From Cypionkella sp. (GTDB lineage: Bacteria > Pseudomonadota > Alphaproteobacteria > Rhodobacterales > Rhodobacteraceae), in the NCBI RefSeq assembly GCF_030652235.1, contig NZ_JAUSBA010000034.1, positions 1 to 64,000 of the forward strand: a stretch of 64,000 nt of DNA. Reading direction: 5' to 3'. Every line of letters begins with the position of its first letter. Positions within the stretch are counted from its first letter, which is position 1. The position numbers and the translations under genes are program-made. Below the pieces are notes generated by a model. It saw only the letters and a program-made list of their open reading frames with translations, searched no databases and had not been told where the DNA came from. This document shows, piece after piece, positions 43,635 to 52,425 of the stretch.

Positions 43635-43787
43635 ATGATGGACCCAATGTTTGAAATCCCAAAGGACCGCAAACGGCTGAACGTAGGTCAGCTCTGCGTG
43701 CTGCTGGGGCTGACTGCGCTTTTGTACATGATGATCGCGCATGAGTTCTCAGCGTTGACACGGGCGTTGATCGCGCCCGTGCAGTAA
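43635..43787 (+). CDS. Small single-helix membrane protein between pheT and pheS
   Basis: A 50-codon frame on the strand opposite the pheST genes reads MMDPMFEIPKDRKRLNVGQL, then CVLLGLTALLYMMIAHEFSA, and ends TRALIAPVQ. It has a basic N-terminal side, one clear membrane helix and a start with two adjacent ATGs. The amino acid composition looks like a real small membrane protein. The stop lies one base from the end of pheS. It is below the size most gene finders accept. Function is unknown. Confidence 0.5.
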   Translation: MMDPMFEIPKDRKRLNVGQLCVLLGLTALLYMMIAHEFSALTRALIAPVQ

Positions 43788-44870
43788 TCAGGCGCTCAGT
43801 CCGCCCGCCAAGTCAGGCATATTCAAAGCCGCAAAGCCGTAGTGGCGCAGCCAACGCAGATCGCTTTCAAAAAACGCGCGCAGATCTGGGATGCCGTATT
43901 TCAGCATCGCAATCCGGTCGATGCCCATGCCAAAGGCGAAACCCTGCCATTCGTCAGGGTTCACACCCGCCGCCGACAGTACTTTCGGATGCACCATGCC
44001 CGAGCCCAGAATTTCCATCCATTTGTCGCCTTGGCCGATCTTCAACTGGCCACCCTCCCATGAGCAGCGAATATCAACCTCGGCGGAGGGTTCGGTGAAC
44101 GGGAAGTGGCTGGCGCGGAAGCGCAGTTCCACCGAGGGCACCTCGAAGAAGGCGCGGCAGAATTCTTCCAGCACCCATTTCAAGTTGGCCATGGAGATAT
44201 TGCGGTCGATGGCCAGACCCTCGACCTGATGGAACATCGGCGTGTGGGTCTGATCCATATCCATGCGGTAAACGCGGCCGGGGGCGATCACCCGGATCGG
44301 CGCACCTTGGGCGGCCATGGCGCGGATTTGCACCGGGCTGGTGTGGGTGCGCAGGACATGCGGTGGGCGGTTGTCGCCCTCGGCGCGGTTCATGAAGAAT
44401 GTGTCATGCTCTTGCCGCGCTGGGTGTTCCGGCGGGATGTTCAGCGCGTCGAAGTTATACCAATCGCTTTCGACCTGAGGGCCTTCGGCCACCGCAAAGC
44501 CCATGTCTGCAAAGATCGCGGTAAGCTCTTCCATCACCTGAGACACCGGATGGATCGTCCCAACCCGGCGCGGACGCCCCGGCAAGGTCACATCCAGCCA
44601 TTCCGAGCGCAGCCGTTCGTTCAGCGTCGCATCGCCCAGCGCTGCCTTCTTGGCGCGCAGGGCGGCGTCAATCTCATCCTTCAGCACGTTCAGCATGGCA
44701 CCGGCTGCACGGCGCTGATCGGGCTCCATCTTGCCAAGACCCGACATCAGCGCCGAAATCTCGCCCTTCTTGCCAAGGGCGGCGACGCGCAGATCTTCCA
44801 AGCCCGCCTCGTCGCCCACATTGGCAACGGCGGTCAGGTATTTGGCCTTCAGCGTGTCAAGCGCATCCAT
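43788..44870 (-). CDS. pheS: Phenylalanyl-tRNA synthetase alpha subunit
   Basis: A 360-residue class II catalytic subunit. An N-terminal coiled coil (about 1-90) precedes the core. [20 protein letters not shown] contains motif 2 elements, and the phenylalanine-binding [20 protein letters not shown] and [13 protein letters not shown]-type end ([20 protein letters not shown]) are present. It aminoacylates tRNA-Phe with PheT. Confidence 0.96.
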   Translation of the reverse strand: MDALDTLKAKYLTAVANVGDEAGLEDLRVAALGKKGEISALMSGLGKMEPDQRRAAGAMLNVLKDEIDAALRAKKAALGDATLNERLRSEWLDVTLPGRPRRVGTIHPVSQVMEELTAIFADMGFAVAEGPQVESDWYNFDALNIPPEHPARQEHDTFFMNRAEGDNRPPHVLRTHTSPVQIRAMAAQGAPIRVIAPGRVYRMDMDQTHTPMFHQVEGLAIDRNISMANLKWVLEEFCRAFFEVPSVELRFRASHFPFTEPSAEVDIRCSWEGGQLKIGQGDKWMEILGSGMVHPKVLSAAGVNPDEWQGFAFGMGIDRIAMLKYGIPDLRAFFESDLRWLRHYGFAALNMPDLAGGLSA

Positions 44871-44940
44871 AGCAATCTCCGGTATTCCTGCGGTTTCGTG
44901 CTAGCGGGCAAGGCTTGGATTTGCAAGCCGCAGCTTGGAT

Positions 44941-44977
44941 TTGCTCTTTTTGAAATACTCCCCCCGGAGGGTTCGAG
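44941..44977. repeat. Rhodobacteraceae intergenic repeat, copy 5
   Basis: ttgctctttttgaaatactc followed by cccccggagggttcgag matches the first half of the family repeat, as in copy 1. It lies between pheS and the rplT terminator. Confidence 0.5.
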
Positions 44978-45003
44978 CTTGGCCCAAGGCACAGCGCCAA
45001 AAC

Positions 45004-45034
45004 AAAAAGCCCCGCCACAAAGGGCAGGGCTTTT
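45004..45034 (-). terminator. Terminator of rpmI-rplT
   Basis: On the minus strand the stem aaaagccctgccc / gtggcggggcttttt ends in a T-run about 20 bases after the rplT stop. Confidence 0.8.
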
Positions 45035-45054
45035 CCTGAAATCAAAGCGAAGGC

Positions 45055-45417
45055 TTACACTAAAGCTGCCTTGGCTTGTGCCGCGATGGCGTTGAACGCC
45101 TCGGGCTCGTGCACGGCGAGATCGGCCAGAACTTTACGGTCCACCTCGATGCCAGCTTTCGCCAGACCGTTGATGAAGCGCGAGTAGGTGAACTCGATAT
45201 CGAACAGACGCACAGCGGCGTTGATCCGCTGGATCCACAAAGCGCGGAAGTTGCGCTTGCGGTTCTTACGGTCGCGCGTGGCATACTGTTGAGCCTTGTC
45301 AACAGCTTGCGTTGCGGTGCGGAAGTTCGTGGAACGGGCGGCGTAATAGCCAGCCGCTTTCTTGATCACCTTGCGGTGGCGGGCGTGCGTAACTACGCCG
45401 GATTTAACGCGGGACAT
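45055..45417 (-). CDS. rplT: 50S ribosomal protein L20
   Basis: A 120-residue highly basic protein, [20 protein letters not shown], with [20 protein letters not shown] and [20 protein letters not shown], fully typical of L20. It binds 23S rRNA early in 50S assembly. It follows rpmI by 12 bases. infC, the usual partner, is not adjacent. Confidence 0.97.
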   Translation of the reverse strand: MSRVKSGVVTHARHRKVIKKAAGYYAARSTNFRTATQAVDKAQQYATRDRKNRKRNFRALWIQRINAAVRLFDIEFTYSRFINGLAKAGIEVDRKVLADLAVHEPEAFNAIAAQAKAALV

Positions 45418-45429
45418 CGGGTGCTCTCC

Positions 45430-45630
45430 TTACCGGTCGTAGGGCATGTATTTCTTGACGATCTTCGCGTCGGACGGGCTCAGCAACATAGTGCCGGACG
45501 CGTCACGAATGAATTTCGTCGTGCGTTTGATCATGCCGTGGCGTTTGCCGGCGACGCCAGCTTTCACCCGACCGGAAGCTGTGAAGCTGAAGCGCTTCTT
45601 CGCCGCCGACTTGGTCTTCATCTTGGGCAT
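45430..45630 (-). CDS. rpmI: 50S ribosomal protein L35
   Basis: A 66-residue basic protein starting [20 protein letters not shown] and ending [14 protein letters not shown], the standard L35. ATG 45630 is preceded by GGAG; the longer frame to 45669 is not used. It is first in the rpmI-rplT operon and has a good promoter about 75 bases upstream. Confidence 0.96.
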   Translation of the reverse strand: MPKMKTKSAAKKRFSFTASGRVKAGVAGKRHGMIKRTTKFIRDASGTMLLSPSDAKIVKKYMPYDR

Positions 45631-45701
45631 TTCCATCTCCGTGGTTTCAGGCGGGACTCGGCATGCCACGTAGGCCGGTCTCGCGGGGTGTTCGAGAGGG
45701 T

Positions 45702-45730
45702 GCTATAGGCGGGCGCTGCTTTGGGTGCAA
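45702..45730 (-). promoter_or_regulatory. Sigma-70-type promoter of rpmI-rplT
   Basis: On the minus strand TTGCAC (-35), a 17-base spacer and TATAGC (-10) stand about 70 bases before the rpmI start. Spacing is ideal, and the match is the best promoter I found in the window. Confidence 0.65.
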
Positions 45731-45747
45731 GAGGCAATCGGGGTGGA

Positions 45748-45972
45748 TTACTTGATCACATCCGCAATCACTTGCACAAAGATATGCGGTATCTGATCAA
45801 ACTTATAGCCGCCAGTTTTCTGCGTCAGTGCATAGGTCAGCAGCACGCCGCCGATCAGCACCATAATCGCCCCAGCGCGCGGCGGGCGGCTTTCAGAATA
45901 AGCCGCCAGCAGCGAGGGAATAGCCAGAGCGCAGATAATAATGCCGATGACAAGGATCTGATCGTTGCTCAT
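45748..45972 (-). CDS. Small conserved-looking membrane protein
   Basis: A 74-residue protein with two helices (ILVIGIIICALAIPSLLAAY and AGAIMVLIGGVLLTYALTQ) and a C-terminal YKFDQIPHIFVQVIADVIK. It is typical of short inner-membrane proteins seen in this family, with no known function. It follows pyk by 46 bases on the same strand and may be co-transcribed with it. Confidence 0.7.
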   Translation of the reverse strand: MSNDQILVIGIIICALAIPSLLAAYSESRPPRAGAIMVLIGGVLLTYALTQKTGGYKFDQIPHIFVQVIADVIK

Positions 45973-46018
45973 GCCGATAAACCTTTGACAGACTGGCCAA
46001 GCGTGGCTGGGTCGAAGG

Positions 46019-47467
46019 TTACTCCGGCTCGCTGAAAGAAATCAACCTTTCGTCACAGGGCGCCACGCGCAGAATGTTGGTGGTGCCCTTGACGTTAAAC
46101 GGCACACCCGCGGTGACGACGATCATATCTTCGCTTGAGGCAAAGCCATCATCGCGTGCGACTTTCACCGCCGCCAGCACAGCACCTTTGAAGCGGTCCT
46201 GTGGCGGGGTGATGGCGCAGTGCAACCCCCATGTCAGCGACATCCGGCGGGCTGTCGACATCAGCGGCGTCAGCGCCAAGATCGGCACTTGCGGGCGTTC
46301 GCGCGACACCAGCGAGGCGGTTGTGCCGGTTTGACTAAAGCAAGCAATCGCCTTGATATTGGTGGCTTCGGCAATTTCACGCGCGGCCGCCACGATGCCA
46401 TCGGCAATGGTTTCACGCCGGACCTGACGCGAGGCCTCAATCACTTGACGGTAGGTCGGGTCTTTTTCCACCGACATAGCGACGTTGTTCATCGTGGTGA
46501 CGGCTTCAATCGGATATTTACCAGCGGCCGATTCGGCTGACAGCATGATCGCATCAGCACCTTCATAGATCGCGGTTGCCACGTCCGAGACTTCGGCGCG
46601 GGTTGGCACCGGTGCTTCGATCATAGATTCGAGCATTTGCGTGGCGACAATCACTGGTTTGGCCGCTGCTCGCGCGCCACGTACAAGGCGTTTCTGGATC
46701 GGCGGCACCGAAGTGACGGGCAATTCTACGCCCAGATCGCCACGCGCCACCATGATGCCATCTGAGACAGCCAGAATCGCATCATAGGCTTTCACCGCCG
46801 CAGGTTTTTCGATCTTCGACAGGATCGCGGCGCGACCGCGCGCCAAAACCCGCGCCTCAATCACGTCTTCGGGGCGCTGCACGAAGGACAACGCCAGCCA
46901 ATCGACGCCAAGTTCGCAGGCAAATTCCAGATCTTCGCGGTCTTTGGCGGACAAAGCCGCCAAGGGCAGCACCACGTCGGGCACATTGACGCCCTTGCGG
47001 TTGGAAATCACACCGCCAACTTCAACCACGCAATTCGCGTAATCCTTGCCGCAGTCTTTGACCCGCACGCGGATCTTACCGTCATTGACCAGCAGGGAAG
47101 CCCCCGGCTCAAGGGCTGCAAAAATCTCGGGGTGCGGCAGTTGCACGCGGGCTGCGTCGCCCGGCGTGCTGCTGAGATCCATGCGGAAATCAGCGCCCTC
47201 AACCAAGGCTTCGCCCGCCGGATTGGCGAACACGCCGACCCGCAGTTTTGGCCCCTGAAGATCGGCCAGAATCGCGATCGGCCTGCCAGTGTCGGCTTCG
47301 ACCTGGCGGATGATGGCATGGCGTGCGGCCTGTTCGGCATGGGTGCCGTGGCTCATGTTCAAGCGGAACACATCTGCCCCTGCCTCAAACAATGCGCGGA
47401 TCATTTTATAGTCGCTGGAGGCTGGGCCCAGAGTGGCCACGATCTTTACGTTCCGAAGGCGTCTCAT
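46019..47467 (-). CDS. pyk: Pyruvate kinase
   Basis: A 482-residue glycolytic enzyme transferring phosphate from PEP to ADP. It starts MRRLRNVKIVATLGPASSDY. Family blocks are FRLNMSHGTHAEQAARH, AILADLQGPKLRVG, ILSKIEKPAAVKAYDAIL, VARGDLGVELPVTSVPPIQK and ATQMLESMIEAPVPTRAEVS. The C-terminal domain is present (KAIACFSQTGTTASLVSRER). ATG 47467 is the first start and fits homologues. Confidence 0.96.
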   Translation of the reverse strand: MRRLRNVKIVATLGPASSDYKMIRALFEAGADVFRLNMSHGTHAEQAARHAIIRQVEADTGRPIAILADLQGPKLRVGVFANPAGEALVEGADFRMDLSSTPGDAARVQLPHPEIFAALEPGASLLVNDGKIRVRVKDCGKDYANCVVEVGGVISNRKGVNVPDVVLPLAALSAKDREDLEFACELGVDWLALSFVQRPEDVIEARVLARGRAAILSKIEKPAAVKAYDAILAVSDGIMVARGDLGVELPVTSVPPIQKRLVRGARAAAKPVIVATQMLESMIEAPVPTRAEVSDVATAIYEGADAIMLSAESAAGKYPIEAVTTMNNVAMSVEKDPTYRQVIEASRQVRRETIADGIVAAAREIAEATNIKAIACFSQTGTTASLVSRERPQVPILALTPLMSTARRMSLTWGLHCAITPPQDRFKGAVLAAVKVARDDGFASSEDMIVVTAGVPFNVKGTTNILRVAPCDERLISFSEPE

Positions 47468-47604
47468 GCCTTTTTCCTTTTCGTCGCATCTATTTTTCGT
47501 GGTGGGCCGCGCGTCTTATGGAACAAACTGACGCGCGGAGCAACTGGCGGTTTTGGTAGCGGTAGCATAAACAGCAGAAGTCGAGGAATTGTGACGGGAA
47601 CAGC

Positions 47605-48336
47605 ATGGCTTTTTCGATTTCGGGCGAAAACAGACCGGGGCGCTGGTTGGTGACCTGTGATCACGCAACCAACCGGGTGCCTGATGATTTGGGCGGCACT
47701 TTGGGGATCAGCGCTGCCGATATGGCGCGCCACATTGCTTATGATGTCGGGGCGGCTGGTTTGGCACGGGCTTTGGGCGCGGCGTTGGACAGCCCGGTGA
47801 TCTGCTCGGACTTCTCGCGTCTGGTGATTGATCCGAACCGGGGTGAAGATGATCCGACCTTGGTGATGAAGCTTTATGACGGCACCATCATTCCCGCCAA
47901 TCGGCATGTGGGTGCTGTGGAAACCGAGTGGCGGCTGAATACGCTTTACCGTCCCTACCACGCAGCCTATGCGCGCTTGGCGGCCCGCCAGCCCGATACA
48001 GTTATCCTCGCAATTCATTCCTTCACGCCTTGCCTGAAAGGTCGCCCCCCACGGCCTTGGCATGTGGGTGTGCTTTATAGCCATCTGGACGAGCGGTTTT
48101 CCAAGCCACTGGTTGCCCGTTTGCTGGCCGAGGCCGACCTCTGCATCGGTGACAACGAGCCCTACGCAGGCCATCTTCCCGGCGATGCGATTGACATGCA
48201 CGCGCTGCAATCCGGGCGGCATAACACCTTGATAGAGTTGCGCAATGATCTGATCGCCACCGAGGCCGAACAGCAAGCTTGGGCGCTGCGGCTTGCGCCG
48301 ATTCTAAGCGAAGTGCTGGCGGGGCTGGCTGGTTAG
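47605..48336 (+). CDS. N-formylglutamate amidohydrolase family protein
   Basis: A 243-residue hydrolase with LVTCDHATNRVPDDLGG, DVGAAGLARALGAALDSPVI, SRLVIDPNRGEDDPTLVMK and HVGVLYSHLDERFSKPLVAR, the family's metal and substrate blocks. HutG of this family hydrolyses formylglutamate at the end of histidine breakdown. With no hut genes nearby the substrate here is open. It is divergent from pyk with 137 bases between. Confidence 0.82.
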   Translation: MAFSISGENRPGRWLVTCDHATNRVPDDLGGTLGISAADMARHIAYDVGAAGLARALGAALDSPVICSDFSRLVIDPNRGEDDPTLVMKLYDGTIIPANRHVGAVETEWRLNTLYRPYHAAYARLAARQPDTVILAIHSFTPCLKGRPPRPWHVGVLYSHLDERFSKPLVARLLAEADLCIGDNEPYAGHLPGDAIDMHALQSGRHNTLIELRNDLIATEAEQQAWALRLAPILSEVLAGLAG

Positions 48337-48468
48337 CGCTCTTTTGGAAACAATCGCGTGATCGTTCTAAAATTGTGGAAAATTTAAGGCAAAATTGTCG
48401 CGAAAGTTGACGCGCAGCTGCTTTCGACCTTTTAATCTAATTCAGAGTAATTTTACCGGGTGCCAAAG

Positions 48469-49416
48469 ATGGAATTTTTGCTGTTACTCGCCTTGCCGAT
48501 ACTTGGTTTCGCTTTTTCCGGGTCTGGTCACGATGACGACAAACCCGACGAACCTGATCATACTGGCGAAACGCTGACGGGTGGCGATGGCAGCGACACC
48601 CTGCTTGGCACCGCACGCGACGATCAGATCAGCGGCCTTGGCGGCGATGATTCTTTGATCGGGAACGCAGGCGATGACACCATAAGCGGCAGCGACGGCG
48701 ATGATTTTGTCGATGGCAGCGCGGGGGATGACCAGCTTTACGGCGGCGCGGGCAATGATCTTGTGCTGGGGCTTAGCGGTGATGACAGCCTGTTCGGCGG
48801 TCGCGGCAGTGACGTTATGCTGGGCGAGGAAGGCAATGATCAGATTTCGCTTGGCTCGGGCAATGATGTCAGTTGGGTGGATGACGAAGTTTCCAATTAC
48901 GCGTTTGAACACGGCCAGCTTGGCGATGACGTTGTGCATGGCGAGGCAGGCAATGATGAAGTCTGGGATTACTCTGGCCAAAACACGCTGGATGGCGGTG
49001 ACGGCAATGATATTGTTTCGGCCACCGACAATCAGCTGGATGGCTGGGAAACCGCAGCGCAGGCTTCGGATCACGTCGCAGGCGGGGCAGGGGATGATTT
49101 GTTGATTGGCGATGATGGCGACACGCTAACGGGCGGTTCTGGCAATGATCTGATGGTCACCGTGCATGAGCGCGACGATGCCGAAGCTATCACCGTCACC
49201 GATTATGATGGCAACGAGGACCGTCTGGAGCTGGATGTTGATCAGCGCGTCGCCGATCTGTCGCAGTGGACGCTGTTTTCTCAGACTGACGCCGACACTG
49301 GCACGGTTACTGTCGGACTGGAAAGTAATGCCGATCCAGATCAAACCATCGAACTCGCCCATCTGCTGAATGCAAACAATTTCGCGATCTCGCAGGTGTC
49401 GGTGTTTCAGTTTTAG
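48469..49416 (+). CDS. RTX-type calcium-binding repeat protein
   Basis: A 315-residue protein with a short hydrophobic N-terminus (MEFLLLLALPILGFAFSGSG) and then about ten glycine-aspartate nonapeptide repeats of the GGxGxDxLx type (for example GGAGNDLVLGLSGDDSLFGG). These fold into a calcium-bound beta roll. A repeat-free C-terminal 70 residues ends ANNFAISQVSVFQF and may be the type I secretion signal. Expected location is the cell surface or medium. No HlyB/D-like exporter is adjacent. The start ATG 48469 is chosen over the GTG at 48460. Confidence 0.82.
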   Translation: MEFLLLLALPILGFAFSGSGHDDDKPDEPDHTGETLTGGDGSDTLLGTARDDQISGLGGDDSLIGNAGDDTISGSDGDDFVDGSAGDDQLYGGAGNDLVLGLSGDDSLFGGRGSDVMLGEEGNDQISLGSGNDVSWVDDEVSNYAFEHGQLGDDVVHGEAGNDEVWDYSGQNTLDGGDGNDIVSATDNQLDGWETAAQASDHVAGGAGDDLLIGDDGDTLTGGSGNDLMVTVHERDDAEAITVTDYDGNEDRLELDVDQRVADLSQWTLFSQTDADTGTVTVGLESNADPDQTIELAHLLNANNFAISQVSVFQF

Positions 49417-49427
49417 CAGTGACGCCT

Positions 49428-49451
49428 CGGGCTTTTCTTTACGCAAGCCCG
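49428..49451. terminator. Weak hairpin between convergent RTX and aminotransferase genes
   Basis: Seven-base arms cgggctt (49428-49434) and aagcccg (49445-49451) with a ten-base loop lie between the two stops. A T-rich loop and little tail make it a weak terminator. Confidence 0.4.
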
Positions 49452-49461
49452 GGCTGTCGTT

Positions 49462-50322
49462 TCACACCGCCGCCTTGCGCATCTCTTCGAGATAAATCTC
49501 GCGCAACCGCGCCACCACATGGCCCGGTTTACCACCGCCCACTGCTGCGCCGTCAATCTCAACCACGGGCATAACAAAGGCGCTGGCCGAGGTGATGAAT
49601 GCCTCATCCGCGTGCTGTGCTTCATCAATTGAGAACGCGCGTTCCTCAACCTCCATCTGCGCCTCGACCGCAAAGCGCAGCACGGCTGCGCGGGTGATTC
49701 CGTGCAGAATATCGCTGGAAAGATGCCGGGTGATGATCTTGTTGCCCTTGACGATATAGGCGTTGTTCGAAGTGCCCTCGGTCACTTTGCCGTCCTCAAC
49801 AAACCAGCTGTCATCCACCCCGGCCTTCTTCGCCGCCATCTTCCCCATTGACGGATACAACAGCTGCACCGTCTTGATATCGCGCCGCCCCCAGCGAATA
49901 TCCGGGATCGAGATCACCTTATAGCCGACCTTTGCCGCCGGGTTATCCGCCAGCCCTGGTTTGGCTTGGGTAAACAAAACCACAGTCGGTTTGACGTCAT
50001 CCGACGGATAGGCGAAATCCCGATCACCGGGATTGCCGCGTGTGACTTGCAGATAGACCATGCCATCGCCAATGCCATTCACCGCCACCAATTCGCGGTG
50101 GATCGCCAGCCATTCGGCGTCAGAATGTGGGTTCTGCATCTCTAGTTCCGACAGGCTGCGCGCCAGCCGCACACAATGGCCGCCAAAGTCGATCAGCTTG
50201 CCGTCCAGCACCGAGGTAACCTCATAGACGCCATCGGCCATCAGAAAGCCACGGTCAAAGATCGAGACTTTCGCCTCGGCTTCCGGCAGATAGTCGCCGT
50301 TCAGGTATACGGTTCTGGTCAT
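49462..50322 (-). CDS. dat: D-amino-acid aminotransferase
   Basis: A fold-type IV PLP enzyme of about 286 residues with RTVYLNGDYLPEAEAKVSIF, DRGFLMADGVYEV, RWGRRDIKTVQLLYPSMGKM (PLP lysine in DIKT) and VTEGTSNNAYIVKGNKIITR. It exchanges amino groups between D-amino acids and 2-oxo acids, supplying D-Glu/D-Ala or breaking down D-amino acids. A branched-chain aminotransferase is less likely because DRGFLMADGVYEV is the D-AAT form. ATG 50322 fits homologues. Confidence 0.85.
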   Translation of the reverse strand: MTRTVYLNGDYLPEAEAKVSIFDRGFLMADGVYEVTSVLDGKLIDFGGHCVRLARSLSELEMQNPHSDAEWLAIHRELVAVNGIGDGMVYLQVTRGNPGDRDFAYPSDDVKPTVVLFTQAKPGLADNPAAKVGYKVISIPDIRWGRRDIKTVQLLYPSMGKMAAKKAGVDDSWFVEDGKVTEGTSNNAYIVKGNKIITRHLSSDILHGITRAAVLRFAVEAQMEVEERAFSIDEAQHADEAFITSASAFVMPVVEIDGAAVGGGKPGHVVARLREIYLEEMRKAAV

Positions 50323-50668
50323 CCTAGTCATCCCCACATCCGCGCGCGGCGGCCCATTCTGTGCGCTTGGGTGTGAGACAGAAGCAAGGGGGCGTCAAGG
50401 TCGCGCCATCATGTTGCCGCTCTGCGGCAGGGGTTTGCAAGGAACTGCGGGAAAAAGCTGACGTGAAGGAGTTATTCCGATAATAAGTCCACATATATCG
50501 AATAATATCTGAAGATATGACGAAAAGCTCAATATTTTCCGCAGAAAATTTCAAAAATCGCGCGCATTCCTGTGCCAAATTGCTGCAACTGCAAATTCAA
50601 CTTGCCGTATGGCGCGCAACAATATACCAAATGTATCAAATCCGGCGAAATATCCTTGCGAGGCAAAA
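50323..50668. promoter_or_regulatory. AT-rich divergent control region between dat and mcl1
   Basis: The 346 bases contain no convincing gene. From about 50470 to 50660 they are much more AT-rich than the surroundings and must hold the mcl1 promoter. The string aattgctgcaactgcaaatt (50578-50597) contains inverted ttgc / gcaa half sites like those of the ScfR/PccR group. This is suggestive only. Confidence 0.4.
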
Positions 50669-51628
50669 ATGTCTTTCCGTCTGCAACCCAGCCCTCCGGC
50701 ACGTCCCAATCGCTGCCAGTTGTTCGGCCCCGGCTCGCGCCCCGCATTATTCGCCAAGATGGCCGCCTCTGCCGCCGATGTGATCAACCTTGATCTGGAA
50801 GATTCGGTGGCACCTTCCGACAAAGACCAAGCCCGCGCCAATATTATCGAGGCGGTGAATACGCTCGATTGGGGCAAGAAAACCCTGTCGGTGCGGATCA
50901 ACGGCCTCGACACGCCATTCTGGTATCGCGATGTGGTTGATTTGCTAGAGCAATGCGGCCCGCGCTTGGATCAGATCATGATTCCCAAAGTGGGCTGTGC
51001 GGCGGATGTCTACGCCGTCGATGCCCTCGTCACCGCGATTGAACGCGCCAAGGGCCGGGCCAAGCCGATCTCTTTCGAGGTGATCATCGAATCCGCCGCT
51101 GGCATCGCGCATGTTGAGGAAATCGCGGCCTCAAGCCCGCGCTTGCAGGCGATGTCTTTGGGGGCTGCGGATTTCGCGGCCTCGATGGGGATGCAGACAA
51201 CAGGCATCGGTGGCACGCAGGAAAACTACTACATGCTGCGCGAGGGTTCGAAGCATTGGTCCGACCCGTGGCATTGGGCGCAAGTGGCCATCGTTGCCGC
51301 CTGTCGCACCCATGGCATTTTGCCCGTCGATGGGCCGTTCGGCGATTTCAGCGATGATGAGGGTTTTCGCGCCCAAGCCCGCCGCTCGGCCACTTTGGGC
51401 ATGGTTGGCAAATGGGCGATTCACCCCAAACAGATCGCTTTGTCGAACGAGGTCTTCACGCCGTCTGAGGCGGCTGTGGCTGAGGCGCGAGAGATTCTCT
51501 CTGCAATGGCCGATGCCAAGGCGCGGGGCGAGGGTGCCACGGTGTTTAAGGGCCGTCTGGTTGATATTGCCTCGATCAAACAGGCGGAAGTGATCGTGAA
51601 ACAGGCGGAAATGATCGCTGCTGCTTAA
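50669..51628 (+). CDS. mcl1: L-malyl-CoA/beta-methylmalyl-CoA lyase
   Basis: A 319-residue CitE-like lyase of the ethylmalonyl-CoA pathway. It cleaves beta-methylmalyl-CoA to glyoxylate and propionyl-CoA, and malyl-CoA to glyoxylate and acetyl-CoA. It closely matches Rhodobacter Mcl1: RLQPSPPARPNRCQLFGPGS, INLDLEDSVAPSDKDQARAN, SFEVIIESAAGIAHVEEIAA and MGMQTTGIGGTQENYYMLRE. ATG 50669 follows GCGAGG and fits the known N-terminus. It is a paralogue of the serine-cycle lyase at 3647-4585, with a different neighbourhood. Confidence 0.93.
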   Translation: MSFRLQPSPPARPNRCQLFGPGSRPALFAKMAASAADVINLDLEDSVAPSDKDQARANIIEAVNTLDWGKKTLSVRINGLDTPFWYRDVVDLLEQCGPRLDQIMIPKVGCAADVYAVDALVTAIERAKGRAKPISFEVIIESAAGIAHVEEIAASSPRLQAMSLGAADFAASMGMQTTGIGGTQENYYMLREGSKHWSDPWHWAQVAIVAACRTHGILPVDGPFGDFSDDEGFRAQARRSATLGMVGKWAIHPKQIALSNEVFTPSEAAVAEAREILSAMADAKARGEGATVFKGRLVDIASIKQAEVIVKQAEMIAAA

Positions 51629-51742
51629 TGTTTCGGCGTCGAAAAGATCCTGTTGACTCGTGCGTTTTGTGACGGCAGTGTGACGCTGCGGCATGCGACA
51701 GTATGCCCCAGAAATACCCGCGCGGCAAAGGGAGAGGAGGCC

Positions 51743-52385
51743 CTATGCCGCATCCTTGGGAGGATGCACGCCCCGTGGTAACCCACGGGGCTGTGCTGTT
51801 TTTGGGCCTTGGTGGTAAGCCAGCGGTAGGCAAATCTCGGTCAGCAATGCCTCGGGTGGCGTATTCATCGGCGTGTTCAGATAGACCTCGAACACCGGGC
51901 TATCGGCAGGGGTTTCGCCCGGTCCCGGCAACCAGTTGCGGTCGAGCCGTTCATCGGCGGCGGACAGGCCGGAATAGAGGCCTTTAAAGCGCAGCACGGC
52001 ACGGCGTCCGGCGGGCAAGTTCACCTGTTTCAGCGGTGGATCAATCGGGCCAGAGCCAATCTCAAACCCGGCATGGCTGCGCAAATCGGGCGCGGCCACC
52101 GCCGAGGGGGCGTCATGATAGACGCAGACCATGCCGCCACAAGCACCCATCAGCTTGCGCGCGGCGCAGCGCCCTTCTTAAAGGTGCGACCAATCTCGGT
52201 ATAGGTGCCCTTGTGCGGCATCGCAGCCAGCCTGCGGGCGGGATATTGTCGGATTTCGACGGCCTACATCAGCGGTTTTCCGGTTCTGAACAAGGGGGGC
52301 AGGGGGGCAACTCGCCCTTGGCGCAGAAGGTGGCCGGGGGCACACCGTACAATTCGGCAAATTCTAAAAGGGGGCTAGTCTGGCG
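51743..52385 (-). pseudogene. AraC-type regulator with GyrI-like domain, decayed
   Basis: The longest frame (51743-52150) encodes most of a GyrI-like effector domain (HDAPSAVAAPDLRSHAGF, LPAGRRAVLRFKGLYSGLSA, FEVYLNTPMNTPPEALLTEI). The front of that domain appears in another frame near 52160-52260 (RQYPARRLAAMPHKGTYTEI). A fragment near 52310-52380 (SPLLEFAELYGVPPATF) resembles the second AraC helix-turn-helix. At least two frameshifts and missing N-terminus show a dead gene. Confidence 0.6.
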
Positions 52386-52425
52386 CAATATCACAAATCT
52401 TGCCGAACTGCGGTCGCCGCGGCAG

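Noticed and set aside
48580-49160. CRISPR-like short repeats
   Set aside because: The repeated DNA encodes in-frame glycine/aspartate nonapeptides of an RTX protein; there are no uniform repeats with unique spacers. No CRISPR array was seen elsewhere.
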